A stretch of DNA of 64,000 bases from Oleiagrimonas sp. C23AA (GCF_011759385.1 NZ_JAARLY010000008.1:1-64000); one strand, 5' to 3'. Shown: positions 6,561 through 16,231, counted from the stretch's first letter. The notes: a model not told the origin generated them from the sequence alone. Translations and numbers: made by a program.

Positions 6561-8905
6561 TGGCGAATCGGGCCTGGCAGCAGCGGTGTGGGCCGGCCCT
6601 TTACCCAGGCTTGGTGACCGGCGCCATAGAACGGTGAAAGTGGGTTGTCGCTTTGACCGCCGGGCATGTGCAGGTAACTGGCCGCCTCGTGGCCGGGCAT
6701 GATGCCGAAGCGTTCCGATGCCCCGAAGGCCGGCGCCTGCACGCGCGGCATGTCGCGGTCGCCGGGCAGCTGATCGGGTGGCATGTCGAGCCAGCGCCCC
6801 AGCCAGCCTGGCAGGGCGCGCGCCAGTGGGTAGTCGATGGTGGCGGTATTGCGCTTGCCCCAGGTCTGCGCGCGCAAGCCACCGGGCAGCGATGAAAGGT
6901 GCCGCATCACCTTCCGGCCGCAACCGGCGAGCAATGCGTCCCAACTGGCGTAGCGGGTATCGAGCAGGTTCATCGGCCGCTCGCTGACCATGCGCCAAAG
7001 CGCGGTTTCGCTGCGGCGGGGCCAGTGGAAATCGGAGAACCGCTTGCGTACGCGGGCGGTGAATGGCGCGAATGTGGCATCGGCCACGCAGCCACGAAAA
7101 TCGCGGACCACGCGATAACCCACGCTGTCCACGGCCGCACGTGCCTGCCAGTGGGCCACGGGTTCGGCCAGTGGCCGCAGGGTGTCGTGACGGGCGACCA
7201 GGCGTGCCAGCAAATCGTGCCAGCGGCCGAGAAACACCGCCCGATCATCCAGCTGGATCGCCAACAGGTCGGTGGGCGAAAAGTGCTGGCGGGCACGAAG
7301 GTCATCGCGGATTTGCCGCGCCCGTGCGCCGCGTGCGTAGCCGCCGTCACCCAGCAGGTTGAGCCAGGCGCCGGACGTGGTGCGGTTGTTGGCCGTCCAT
7401 AGCCGCGCACCGGGGGGATCGATGATGTGCGGGTACTGGTCGGGGCGAGCAAAACCGGTCCAACCCGTACCGACGGTGTCGAAATCGGCCGGTAGCGCCG
7501 GATCGAAACCATGGCGCAGCGGTAGCGCGTTGCCGGTGATGGTCCAGCCGATATGGCCCTTGGCGTCGGCGACCAGCAGGTTCTGCGGCGGAATGCCGAT
7601 GTGCGGACCGATGGCTAGCGCCTGCGCCGTGCTGGTGGCCGTTTCCAGCGCCAGCAGATCCAGATTGTGCGAGCGCGGGTGTTGCGCCACCCAATCGACG
7701 GCCAGCGGCGTGCCATCGACATCGCGCGCCATGATTGGACCCCAACGCGTGTCACGCACGGTGAGCGTGCGGTCGGCGCTGCCTTTCACGTGGATCACTT
7801 CATGGTGGATGGAAAGCGGTGCCCAGCCGCCTGGCACGCGGTAGCGGGTGACATCGTGCGGGTCCAGGTGGATGCGCACATCATCCATCCAGTCGCCATA
7901 GCTGTTGGTGAAGCCCCAGGCGATATGTCCGTTGCTGCCGGCGACCAGCATCGGTGCACCGGGCAGGGTGACGCCGTTGAGCTGCACGGCACGGCCTTGC
8001 GCGTCGTGATAGTTGATCTGCGCTCGAAACCAGATGTTGGGCACGCGCAGCCCCAGATGCATGTCGTTGGCGAGCATGCCGCCGGCGCCGGTCAGCGCGC
8101 CGCCGACGGCAAAGTTGTTGCTGCCGGGAAAAGCCCGCGAAGGCGAGGCCTGCATGGGGTCTGAGGTGGCCGGTGCCTGGCGCAGATCGATGACATCCGG
8201 CCCCGGCATGGGCGCCATTTTCACGGCCGCGCCTTCACCCACCAGCGGCGCCGCCCAGCGATCATCGCGTGTGGTCAGAAAGCGCAACAGCGGGGCGGGC
8301 AGTGCGGCGGTCGCACGGGCGTTGTCCAGCTCGCGCTGGTTGTCGCCGCCGGCATTGAGGTCGAAGAACATGGCGTCGAGCACCAGCAGCGTATCTTCCT
8401 GGCGCCACGGCTTGGGTCGAGTTCGCAGCAACAGGTAAGGCCAAGGGCGCACGCTGAGGGCGGCCAGGCCGGCGTTGACGCCACGGGTATACGCGGCAAG
8501 CACGGCTTGCTGTGCCGGTGGCAGCGTGCGCATGCGAGCGTGTTCGCGTGCGCGGAAGCGATGGCGACGATGGTCCATGTCCAGCTTCAGCGCGGCCGGT
8601 CCCACCAGCGCGGCCAGCTCGCCGGCACCCACGCGGCGCATCAGGTCCATCTCGAAGTAGCGTTCCTGCGCGTGTTCAAAGCCCAGCGCGTAGGCGGCGT
8701 CGGTGCGGTTATTGGCGTGGATCACCGCCACGCCGAGCGCGTCGCGGTCCAGCGTGACCGGTGCCGTCAATCCGACGACATGACGCCGGCCGTCGAGCAC
8801 GGGCTTGCTGCCGGCCAGCAGCAGGTAGCCGGCGGCCAGTGCCAGCACGGCAAGTGCCAGCGCGATGCCGGCGAGGGCAAGCGCCATCCTTGGCGCGCGT
8901 GTCAT
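6530..8905 (-). CDS. Penicillin acylase family (Ntn hydrolase), periplasmic
   Basis: A 791-residue precursor. The N-terminus has a hydrophobic segment (about residues 7-30) that should act as signal or anchor. The alpha chain region contains the family block AAYALGFEHAQERYFEMDLM. The self-processing site is FPGSNNFAVGG with the nucleophile Ser at about 262, which becomes the N-terminus of the beta chain; GFTNSYGDWMDD and WTANNRTTSG are also conserved blocks. Members hydrolyse amide bonds of beta-lactams, acyl-homoserine lactones or other acyl-amines, and the substrate here cannot be read from sequence. I chose ATG 8905 because it overlaps the lplA stop as ATGA; an ATG at 8923 would add six residues. 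It is the last gene of the lplB-lplA-acylase operon, and its 3' end lies in the repeat array. Confidence 0.88.
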   Translation of the reverse strand: MTRAPRMALALAGIALALAVLALAAGYLLLAGSKPVLDGRRHVVGLTAPVTLDRDALGVAVIHANNRTDAAYALGFEHAQERYFEMDLMRRVGAGELAALVGPAALKLDMDHRRHRFRAREHARMRTLPPAQQAVLAAYTRGVNAGLAALSVRPWPYLLLRTRPKPWRQEDTLLVLDAMFFDLNAGGDNQRELDNARATAALPAPLLRFLTTRDDRWAAPLVGEGAAVKMAPMPGPDVIDLRQAPATSDPMQASPSRAFPGSNNFAVGGALTGAGGMLANDMHLGLRVPNIWFRAQINYHDAQGRAVQLNGVTLPGAPMLVAGSNGHIAWGFTNSYGDWMDDVRIHLDPHDVTRYRVPGGWAPLSIHHEVIHVKGSADRTLTVRDTRWGPIMARDVDGTPLAVDWVAQHPRSHNLDLLALETATSTAQALAIGPHIGIPPQNLLVADAKGHIGWTITGNALPLRHGFDPALPADFDTVGTGWTGFARPDQYPHIIDPPGARLWTANNRTTSGAWLNLLGDGGYARGARARQIRDDLRARQHFSPTDLLAIQLDDRAVFLGRWHDLLARLVARHDTLRPLAEPVAHWQARAAVDSVGYRVVRDFRGCVADATFAPFTARVRKRFSDFHWPRRSETALWRMVSERPMNLLDTRYASWDALLAGCGRKVMRHLSSLPGGLRAQTWGKRNTATIDYPLARALPGWLGRWLDMPPDQLPGDRDMPRVQAPAFGASERFGIMPGHEAASYLHMPGGQSDNPLSPFYGAGHQAWVKGRPTPLLPGPIRHHLTLMPAAH

Positions 8906-9678
8906 GGCACGATGCCGGTCCACTCCGGCGTGGCGAAGCGCTCCTCGACCAGTTGCTCGGCCTGGGCTTTTTCCTGCGCGCTCAAGGCGTGGTCACGCAG
9001 GCCATGGCGCTGGCGGAAGGTGGCGATCATGCGGTCGATCACCGCCTCGCGGGCCAGGCCGGTCTGGCTGCGCAAAGGGTCCACGCGCTTGTCGGCGCTG
9101 GTGGTGCCCTTGTCCGACAGCTTTTCCCGACCCACCCGCAGCACGTTGAGCATCTTGGCCGCGTCGATGTCGTAGGCCATGGTCACGTGATGCAGCACAG
9201 CGCCGCCGCGGCGGGTCTGCGCCGCGCCACCGATCTTGCCGATCTCCGAGGCGATGTCGTTGAGGGGCTGATACCAGGCCTTGATGCCCAGCGCGCCCAG
9301 CGCCTCGATGACCCAGGCATCCAGGTGCGCGTACGACTCGGCGAACGACATGCCCTCGACCATCTTCTCCGGCGCGTACAGCGAATAGGTGATGGTGTTG
9401 CCCGGTTCAATGAACATGGCGCCGCCGCCGCTGATGCGCCGCACCACATCGATGCCGTGCTGGCGGGCGGCGTCGGCGTCCACTTCGTTGCGCAGGGACT
9501 GGAAGCGGCCGATCACCACGGCCGGGCCCGCCCATTCCCACACGCGCAGTGTGGGGGGGCGCTCGCCTTGCGCCACCGCATCGGTCAGCACCTGGTCCAG
9601 CGCCATGTGCAAGGCCGGCATCTGCGGTGCCTCATGCACCAGCTGCCAGTCCAGATCGTTCCAGCGCGGCCGGCTCAT
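8902..9678 (-). CDS. lplA: Lipoate-protein ligase A family protein
   Basis: A 258-residue BPL/LplA-fold catalytic domain. It shows RRISGGGAMF (80-89), the lipoyl-AMP binding loop, NDIASEIGKIGG with the catalytic-type Lys at about 148, and LHHVTMAYDID. These are the features of ligases that activate lipoate with ATP and attach it to lysines of E2 and GcvH domains. It lacks the C-terminal accessory domain found in E. coli LplA; that domain is provided by the small gene just upstream (9675-9950), as in split archaeal-type enzymes. The ATG overlaps the upstream stop (ATGA), and its own stop overlaps the acylase start, so all three are likely co-translated. An octanoyl-transferase role cannot be excluded. 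Confidence 0.87.
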   Translation of the reverse strand: MSRPRWNDLDWQLVHEAPQMPALHMALDQVLTDAVAQGERPPTLRVWEWAGPAVVIGRFQSLRNEVDADAARQHGIDVVRRISGGGAMFIEPGNTITYSLYAPEKMVEGMSFAESYAHLDAWVIEALGALGIKAWYQPLNDIASEIGKIGGAAQTRRGGAVLHHVTMAYDIDAAKMLNVLRVGREKLSDKGTTSADKRVDPLRSQTGLAREAVIDRMIATFRQRHGLRDHALSAQEKAQAEQLVEERFATPEWTGIVP

Positions 9679-9950
9679 GACAGTGCCCTGCGCACGGCCA
9701 CGGCCACGGCGTTGGCGTCAAAACCGAAGGTGGCCACCGGTGGTTCCAGCACCTTTTGCACGCGGCGCGCCAGCGCCGCCTCGTCGGCCGATACCGGCTG
9801 GCCTTCCAGCGCCGCGTTGATGGCGCCCAGGGTTTCAGCCGGTTCCAGAAAGAAGTCGCCCGAGACCTGTACCTGGCTCAGGCGACCTTCGTGGACGCTC
9901 AGGTCCACCACCACCAGCTTGCCACCGGGGACTTTGTATTCGCCATGCAT
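9675..9950 (-). CDS. Lipoate-protein ligase accessory subunit (LplB-like)
   Basis: A 91-residue cytoplasmic protein beginning MHGEYKVPGGKLVVVDL, followed by SGDFFLEPAE and INAALEGQP. It resembles the C-terminal accessory domain of LplA, which exists as the separate subunit LplB in Thermoplasma and stimulates lipoyl-adenylate formation. A good ribosome-binding site, AGGAGCACGAC, precedes the ATG at 9950 and decides this start over an upstream in-frame ATG at 9965. Its stop overlaps the lplA start as ATGA, supporting a two-subunit ligase made in equal amounts. Assignment rests on this context plus the KVPGGKL motif; no larger ligase is nearby. Confidence 0.78.
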   Translation of the reverse strand: MHGEYKVPGGKLVVVDLSVHEGRLSQVQVSGDFFLEPAETLGAINAALEGQPVSADEAALARRVQKVLEPPVATFGFDANAVAVAVRRALS

Positions 9951-10091
9951 GTCGTGCTCCTGCATGCGGTTCGGGCACGTATGCGCGCCCCCGAACCATC
10001 CAATGGGTGCACAGCTTGCAGCAGGATGGGTACCAATGGAACCGCCCATGGGCGCCGGGCGTGACCGGGCGCACATGTCTTCTGGCCCGGC

Positions 10092-12344
10092 TCAGCCGGT
10101 GGTTTCCAGGCGATCGACGCGACGGAAACCGCGCGGCAGCACGCCACCACGGCTGGCGCGGTTGCCACCGTACTCGACCAGGTCGGCCCATTTCAGGATC
10201 AGCTTGCGCTGACCGGCGAACAGGGTGACTTCGCCGCTGCCTTCGCTGACCACGGTGATGCCGGCCACGCGCTCGTCACCCGAGCTCAGGCGTGCCTTGG
10301 GAATGTCGATCAGCTTGTTGCCCTTGCCCTTGTCCAGTTCAGGCAATTCGGCCACCGAGAACATCAGCAGGTGGCCATCGTTGGTGGCGACCACGATGCG
10401 ATCGCGCGCCGGGTCGCCGACATAGGCTGGCGGCAGCACGCGCGCGCCGCTGGGAAGGCTGATCGACTGCTTGCCGGCCTTGTTGCGCCCGCCCAGGGCG
10501 CCGACCTGGGTGACAAAGCCGTAGCCAAAGTCCGAGGCCAGCACCAACCGGGTGTCGTTGTCGCCGGTGGCGATGACCTGGAACTCGGCTCCGGCCGGCG
10601 GACTGAAGCGTCCGGTCAGTGGCTCGCCATTGCCGCGTGCCGAGGGCAGTGTGTGCGCCGGCGTGGAGTAACTGCGGCCGGTGGAATCGATGAATATCGC
10701 CGGCAGGTTGGTGCGCCCGCGAGCGAACGCCAGGCACTGGTCGCCTTCGCGATAGCTCAGCCCCTCGGCGTCGACATCGTGGCCCTTGGCCGCGCGCGCC
10801 CAGCCCTTGGCCGAGAGCACGATGGTTACCGGCTCGGAGGTCACCAGCGCGCTTTCATCCAGCGCCTGGGCCGCTTCGCGTTCGACCAGTGGCGCTTGCC
10901 GCGCATCGCCGAATTTCTCGGCATCGGCGGTCAGTTCCTGCTTGATCAGGCCACGCAGTTTGGCCGGGGATTTCAGCAGCACGTTGATGCGCGCGCGCTC
11001 TTCCTCCAGCTTGTCCGTCTCGGCATTGATCTTCATTTCCTCGAGACGGGCCAGCTGGCGCAGGCGCGTTTCCAGGATGTAATCGGCCTGCACGTCCGAC
11101 AGCCGGAAGCGGTCCATCAGCACCGTCTTGGGCTCGTCTTCGGTGCGCACGATGCGAATCACCTCATCCAGATTCAGGAAGGCGATGCGCAGGCCATCGA
11201 GCAGGTGCAGGCGCTTTTCGACCTTCTCTAGGCGGTGCTGCAGGCGGCGCGTGACCGCATCGGTACGGAAGCGCAGCCATTCGGTCAGGATCTGGCGCAG
11301 GTTCTTCACCTGCGGACGGCCGTTCAGGCCAATCATGTTCAGATTGACCCGGTAGCTCTTTTCCAGGTCCGTGGTGGCGAACAAGTGGCGCATCATCGCC
11401 TCGGTGTCGATGCGACTGGAACGCGGCACCAGCACCAGGCGGATCAGGTTTTCGTGGTCGGACTCGTCGCGCAGGTCCTCCAGCATCGGCAGCTTCTTGG
11501 CGCGCATCTGCGCGGCGATCTGCTCGAGCACCTTGGACGGGCTGACCTGATAGGGAAGCGCAGTGACCACCACGTTGCCATCCTCGACGTGGAAGATGGC
11601 GCGTGTACGCACGGACCCGGAGCCGGTTTCATACAGCGCCGTCAGCTCCTTGCGCGGGGTGATGATCTCGGCCTTGGTCGGGTAGTCGGGCGCACGGATA
11701 TGCGTCATCAACTCGGCGATGCCGGCTTCCGGCTCGTCCAGCAGATGGATGCAGGCCGCGGCCACTTCGCGCAGATTGTGCGGCGGGATGTCGGTGGCCA
11801 TGCCCACCGCGATACCCATGGAGCCGTTGAGCAGCACATGCGGCAGCCGCGCCGGCAGGTAGGCCGGCTCTTCCAGCGTGCCATCGAAGTTGGCGTTCCA
11901 TTCCACCGTGCCCTGGCCCAGTTCGCCCAGCAGCACTTCGGCGATGGGGTTGAGCTTGGACTCGGTGTAACGCATCGCGGCGAAGCTTTTGGGGTCATCC
12001 GGCGAGCCGAAGTTGCCCTGGCCGTCGACCAGCGGATAGCGGTACGAGAACGGCTGCGCCATCAGCACCATGGCTTCGTAGCAGGCGCTGTCGCCGTGCG
12101 GATGGAATTTGCCGATGACATCGCCGATGGTGCGCGCGGATTTTTTCGGCTTGGCGCTGGAGGCCAGGCCCAGCTCGCTCATGGCGTAGACGATGCGCCG
12201 CTGCACGGGCTTGAGGCCATCGCCGATAAACGGCAGCGCGCGCTCGAGCACCACGTACATGGAGTAATCCAGATACGCGCGCTCGGCGTATTCCTTCAGC
12301 GGAATCTGTTCGTAATTGGCTTGCAGGTTCATAATTTTTTGCAT
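10092..12344 (-). CDS. parC: DNA topoisomerase IV subunit A (ParC)
   Basis: A 750-residue type IIA topoisomerase A subunit, which with ParE decatenates daughter chromosomes. The N-terminal winged-helix domain shows [19 protein letters not shown] and the quinolone-resistance region [14 protein letters not shown] with the susceptible-type Ser (about 86) and Glu (about 90). The active-site tyrosine is about 126 in [10 protein letters not shown]. The C-terminal part carries beta-pinwheel blades typical of ParC rather than the GyrA box. Two starts are possible, 12344 (MQKIMNLQ) and 12332 (MNLQANYEQ); neither has a clear ribosome-binding site. Length agrees with ParC of about 750 residues. The gene is monocistronic as far as visible. 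Confidence 0.95.
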   Translation of the reverse strand: MQKIMNLQANYEQIPLKEYAERAYLDYSMYVVLERALPFIGDGLKPVQRRIVYAMSELGLASSAKPKKSARTIGDVIGKFHPHGDSACYEAMVLMAQPFSYRYPLVDGQGNFGSPDDPKSFAAMRYTESKLNPIAEVLLGELGQGTVEWNANFDGTLEEPAYLPARLPHVLLNGSMGIAVGMATDIPPHNLREVAAACIHLLDEPEAGIAELMTHIRAPDYPTKAEIITPRKELTALYETGSGSVRTRAIFHVEDGNVVVTALPYQVSPSKVLEQIAAQMRAKKLPMLEDLRDESDHENLIRLVLVPRSSRIDTEAMMRHLFATTDLEKSYRVNLNMIGLNGRPQVKNLRQILTEWLRFRTDAVTRRLQHRLEKVEKRLHLLDGLRIAFLNLDEVIRIVRTEDEPKTVLMDRFRLSDVQADYILETRLRQLARLEEMKINAETDKLEEERARINVLLKSPAKLRGLIKQELTADAEKFGDARQAPLVEREAAQALDESALVTSEPVTIVLSAKGWARAAKGHDVDAEGLSYREGDQCLAFARGRTNLPAIFIDSTGRSYSTPAHTLPSARGNGEPLTGRFSPPAGAEFQVIATGDNDTRLVLASDFGYGFVTQVGALGGRNKAGKQSISLPSGARVLPPAYVGDPARDRIVVATNDGHLLMFSVAELPELDKGKGNKLIDIPKARLSSGDERVAGITVVSEGSGEVTLFAGQRKLILKWADLVEYGGNRASRGGVLPRGFRRVDRLETTG

Positions 12345-12480
12345 CGTGAGGCGCGCACGCTTGCGCGCAGGCAATCAGAGCGATGGTGCCAGAAAGCAGG
12401 CACAGCGTGATACCGCGGCGCTGTCGCGCCGCCTGCGACGGTGCGTGCGAGCCTGGCGCGGGTCAGTGCTTTGCGGCCGG

Positions 12481-13374
12481 CTATTGCACGCGTTCGGCAT
12501 GCAGTCCCAGCGCTGCGAGCTGATGCTGCACGCTGTCCGGGCCGGCCAGGTGGGCCGCGCCGACGGCGACGAAGCGGGTACCGGGCTTGGCCAGCAAGGC
12601 CTTGAGCTGCGGCGCCCAGCGTTTGTTGCGATCGACCAGCAGGTGCTGATAGACCACCGGGCTGGCCTTGCGCATGTCGGCATCGGCAAAGCGCGCGATG
12701 GCATTGACGTCACCGCGCTGCCAGGCGTCGGTGAGCTTGCGCAGCTTGGCGGCGCCGTCGTCGATATCATCCAGTGCCGATTTCAGGAACGCGATCTGCG
12801 TTTTCGGCGCCATGTCGGCGAGCATGCGGATTTGCTGCTCGGCGGTTTCCAGACCGTGCACCGGTTTGCCGGCCGCGCTCATCTGGCGCTTGATCACCTT
12901 GTCGGCGCCGGCCTTGGGGTCAAGGCCAGCCTTGACCAGCGGCACCACGGTCAGTGTCACCGCCGCCAGCCACGGCTGCATGATGTTGAGCGCAGCCATG
13001 CCGCCGGGCATGCCGGCGCTCTTGGCCGCGGCGGCCAGGCGCTTGCGGTCGGCCGGGTCCAGCTTGTCCGAGAGCGGATGCTGCATGTCCACGCCGTACT
13101 TCATCACCAGCGCCTGCATGTTGGCGGGGTTGTCGTCGGTGATCTCGATATATAGCGCCTGGCTGGCGGCCATGGCTTTTTTCAGCGCCGGGTATTCCCA
13201 CTTGGCGCTGTCGGACATCAGATGCACAGTGCCGAACAGGTACAGCGTGCTGCTGCCCTGGCTGACCTTCCACAGTGCCGGTTTGGCCAAGGCTGTGCCG
13301 CTGGCCATCCACAGCATGGGAAACAGAAGGCAGGCGAGCAGCCACCGACGGGGCAGGGGCGAGTATCGGCGCAT
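12481..13374 (-). CDS. TraB/GumN family protein, exported
   Basis: A 297-residue protein with a signal peptide or N-terminal anchor (LPRRWLLACLLFPMLWMASG, ending near ALA-KP). The mature part opens with WKVSQGSSTLYLFGTVHLM, the first TraB/GumN motif with GTVH, and closes with the second motif, RFVAVGAAHLAGPDSV. Family members are thought to be metal-dependent proteases or peptidase-like proteins; the name comes from pheromone shutdown (TraB) and a gene of the xanthan cluster (GumN). There is no exopolysaccharide cluster here. The ATG at 13374 is placed at the start of the signal; the open frame extends farther without homology. The adjacent operon at 13504 is divergent. Confidence 0.85.
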   Translation of the reverse strand: MRRYSPLPRRWLLACLLFPMLWMASGTALAKPALWKVSQGSSTLYLFGTVHLMSDSAKWEYPALKKAMAASQALYIEITDDNPANMQALVMKYGVDMQHPLSDKLDPADRKRLAAAAKSAGMPGGMAALNIMQPWLAAVTLTVVPLVKAGLDPKAGADKVIKRQMSAAGKPVHGLETAEQQIRMLADMAPKTQIAFLKSALDDIDDGAAKLRKLTDAWQRGDVNAIARFADADMRKASPVVYQHLLVDRNKRWAPQLKALLAKPGTRFVAVGAAHLAGPDSVQHQLAALGLHAERVQ

Positions 13375-13503
13375 GGGACCGGATCCGTGTCTTTGTTTGC
13401 CCGACAGCATACCGCTAGAAGGGGCTGCACATATCGCCCACACACTGGCGCTTCGGCGGCGGGCGACGCATAGTGAGTGCGTTGATATCCAAGGAGCCGA
13501 TCC

Positions 13504-13671
13504 GTGAAACATCTGGCAACGCTTGCCTTCCTGCTGCTGGCAGCCGGTTTTTACCTGGCCGGCCTGATCCAGGGCGCGTGGGTATTTTTCGCCTTGGGCA
13601 TGGGTGCCGAGACACTCTTCTGGGGGCGGCTATTGCGCCGCAAACCGCAGGCTTCGGGGCGCACGTCATGA
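13504..13671 (+). CDS. Small hydrophobic membrane protein (55 aa)
   Basis: A short gene starting with GTG at 13504, preceded by a strong AAGGAG ribosome-binding site eight bases upstream. The product begins MKHLATLAFLLLAAGFYLAG and contains two hydrophobic stretches (about 4-20 and 24-42) and a basic tail (LLRRKPQASGR), so it should be a two-helix inner-membrane protein. Its stop overlaps the cupin start (ATGA), so the two are translationally coupled. I do not recognise a family. Reality as a gene is supported by the ribosome site, the coupling, and uninterrupted hydrophobic composition. Confidence 0.65.
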   Translation: MKHLATLAFLLLAAGFYLAGLIQGAWVFFALGMGAETLFWGRLLRRKPQASGRTS

Positions 13672-14051
13672 GTGCAGGCAAGGTATCGCTGGCCGAGAAG
13701 TTCGCGCTGTTCCAGGAAACCTGGACGCCGAAGATCGTGGCCCAGTGCAACGGCCAGCTGGTGAAACTGGCCAAAGGCGAGGGCCGGCTTGTGTGGCATG
13801 CCCATGAGCACGAGGACGAGTTGTTCCTGGTGATCAAGGGCGAGCTGACCCTGCACCTTCGGCTTCCCGATGGCGAGCCATCGGTAGTGTTGGGGCCGGG
13901 CGACATGTACGTGGTGCCGAAGGGCATCGAGCACTGCCCGCAGGCCACGCCCGACACGCACATTGTGCTGATCGAGCCGGCCAGCACCGCGCACACGGGT
14001 CAGCATCAGGTGGCGCAAACGGTGGCGCAGGAAGATCAGGCCTGGCTTTGA
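13668..14051 (+). CDS. Cupin domain-containing protein
   Basis: A 127-residue single-domain cupin. Motif 1 is visible as HAHEHEDELFLVIKGEL (HxH then E) and motif 2 as GPGDMYVVPKGIEHCPQA (final metal-binding His). These residues normally bind one divalent metal in a small beta-barrel. Proteins of this size with the N-terminal MSAGKVSLAEKFALFQETW are common, uncharacterised mannose-6-phosphate isomerase-like cupins of proteobacteria; an enzyme reaction cannot be assigned. It is coupled to the small membrane gene upstream and followed after 27 bases by another small gene, suggesting a three-gene operon. Confidence 0.88.
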   Translation: MSAGKVSLAEKFALFQETWTPKIVAQCNGQLVKLAKGEGRLVWHAHEHEDELFLVIKGELTLHLRLPDGEPSVVLGPGDMYVVPKGIEHCPQATPDTHIVLIEPASTAHTGQHQVAQTVAQEDQAWL

Positions 14052-14078
14052 TGTCCGGTCGACACGGAGGTTGTTGTG

Positions 14079-14399
14079 ATGGTCAACGAATGGTTCTGGC
14101 CGGTAGTGGTCGTGCTGGTGGGTACGGCCTGGCGCGGCGTGTTAAGCGAAAAGCACCACGCTTTCATGTGGCGCCAGCTACAGCAGCTGGCCAAGGCGCA
14201 GGGTGTGAAGCTGGAAGCCGAGGCGTTGGCGACGGTGCGTCCCCATCTTGAGCGCAACCAGAAAATGCCGGCGGTACGTATGTTCCGCAGGCTCACCGGA
14301 GCCGATCCCTTCACCGCGCGGCAGATGGTGGAGCAGGAGATGGCCGAGGTGGCGCTGGCACTCGCCACTGGAGGCCCCGCTGCCGGTTCCTCGCCCTGA
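14079..14399 (+). CDS. Hypothetical protein with N-terminal membrane helix (106 aa)
   Basis: I do not recognise a named family. The first 17 residues (VNEWFWPVVVVLVGTAWRG) form a membrane anchor, and the remainder is a soluble helical region. The segment MPAVRMFRRLTGADPFTARQ followed by MVEQEM resembles the helix-turn-helix-like repeat of ribosomal L7/L12-type C-terminal domains (xKAVKxxRExTGxxLxEAKxxVE), so a small L7/L12-like regulatory or binding domain is possible. ATG 14079 lies eight bases after GGAGG; a GTG three bases earlier is also in frame. It probably belongs to the operon with the cupin gene. Confidence 0.65.
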   Translation: MVNEWFWPVVVVLVGTAWRGVLSEKHHAFMWRQLQQLAKAQGVKLEAEALATVRPHLERNQKMPAVRMFRRLTGADPFTARQMVEQEMAEVALALATGGPAAGSSP

Positions 14400-14463
14400 C
14401 TGGCTCGTTGCCTGCTTTGGCGTGGCAAGGCGCGGGTGCGCCAAAAGGGTGGCGGGCGCTTTA

Positions 14464-16231
14464 TCAGGCCGGCAAGCTATGCGCCTGTCGCGGCGGCAAT
14501 GGCGCAGCAGTGTAGCGGTCCAGCCATTGATCAAGTGCCGCGGCCGGCATCGGGCGGGCGATGTAGTAGCCCTGCACTTCGTCGCAATCCATGTCGCGCA
14601 CGATGTTGAAGATCGCTTCGTTTTCCACGCCCTCGACCACCACCCGGAACCCCAGTCGGCGTGCCATGTGTGCCACCGAACTGACGATGGTGGCATCGTC
14701 CGGACTGTCCATGATCGAGCGCACGAACGACTGGTCGATCTTCAGCGTCGACGCCGGCATCTGCCGCAGGTAACTCAGGTTGCTGTAGCCGGTGCCGAAG
14801 TCGTTCATGCGTGGCGCCGCATTGCTGCATCAGACTGGTTTCGGTGAACTCCAGTTCCAGGCCATCCAGCTCCAGACCGTGACGGCGGGTGATCGTTTCC
14901 AGCCGCTCGATCAGGATGTTGACGATATCGTTGCTTGAGACATTGAATGACAGCCCGATGTCGCGCCCGGCGCCGCGCCAGCGTGCCAGTTGCGCGCAGC
15001 CTTCCTCGAACACCCAGTCGGTCAGCATGCGCATCAGTGCCGACTGCTCGGCCAGCGCCACGAACTGGCTGGGCGGGATGTAGCCGAGCGTGGGGTGGCG
15101 CCAGCGCGCCAGTGCCTCCACGGAGACACAACGGCCGGTTTCCAGGTCGATGCGTGGTTGATAGTGCAGCTCGAACTCGTGATTGTGGTCGCGCAGCGCG
15201 GTCGATAGCTCGGTGACCAGAAAGAACGACTGGCGGTGCTGGTCGTCATCGTCGGGGCTGTAGTAGGCCCAGCCGCGTGGCGACAGCATGGCCATGTACG
15301 ACGCGCTCATCAGCCGTCGCAGCGGGTCGGCGCTGGCGAGCTCACCGGCATCGACCTGGAGCAGGCCCACACCTGGCTGCAAGGTCAGCGGGATGCTCTG
15401 GCAGTCGATCGGTTCGCGCAGTGAGGCCACCAGCTGGTCGCACGCCTGGACATCGCCCGGCAGCGCGTCGTCGTTGAACACCATGGCAAAACGCGAGGGG
15501 CCCACCTGATAAAGATGGTGCTCGTGGCGGTGCCAGGCGCAGATGCGCGCCGCGGCCTGGCGCATCAAGGTGTCGCTGTAAAGATGCCCCATGGCGCGAA
15601 CAAAGGCATTGAAACGCTGCACCGGCGCCACTTCGATGGCCGCCACCTGCACGCGCTGCATGCCGGCGTCGAAGCGTTCGCGAAGATCCTGGAAGAACGC
15701 ATCGCGATTGGGCAGCTGGGTCACCGGGTCGGTGCGACCCAGGTAATCGCGCAACACCAGGCTTTGGGCGAGTACTGCGGCACCATCGCGCAGCGCGTCG
15801 ACCTCGGCCTGTTCCAGCCGTGGGCGTGGCTGTTCGTCCAGCACGCACAGGGCGCCGGCATGGGTGCCGGTCAGTGTGATGATCGGCTCGCTGGCGAAAA
15901 ATCGCACCGTCCTGCAGCGGTCGGCGGAGATGCCTGCGCTCCACAGGTCACCAATGACATGAGGCAAGTGGCGCCGCGCCGCCTCCATGAGCAGCGGATG
16001 AAGCTGCTCACGCTCCCCCGGAACATCGGCAGGGATGTACCAGAAGGCGCTGCCATCGGCCAGTGCCAGTACCACGCTGTTGGCGTGCACGCTGCTGGCG
16101 ACCATGCGCGCGACCGCGTCAAAGGTCGGGACGGCAAATGGCGGTCCGCTGGATGCGTTGAACCCGGCCCTTGCCGTTGTACCCGGGTCGTCATCGTCCA
16201 CCATCAACCGCGTGGTCAAGGTTTCCGGCAT
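14464..16231 (-). pseudogene. GAF-GGDEF-EAL cyclic-di-GMP protein with a frame-disrupting internal deletion
   Basis: The gene starts at ATG 16231 (MPETLTTRLMVDDDD). It encodes a GAF-like sensory domain (about 25-170), a degenerate GGDEF domain (DPVTQLPNRDAFF present, but the signature loop reads SRFAM instead of GGDEF) and an EAL domain (VEALARWRHP, LSFNVSSND, LELEFTETSLM). At about 14810-14830 the frame breaks: after TETSLMQQCGAT the family would continue for 15-20 more residues, but the sequence jumps to MNDFGTGYSNLSYLRQ in another frame (14464-14808), which then holds LKIDQSFV and VVEGVEN. A deletion of roughly 50 bases is the simplest explanation. As read, an intact EAL phosphodiesterase cannot be made. 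Confidence 0.85.
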
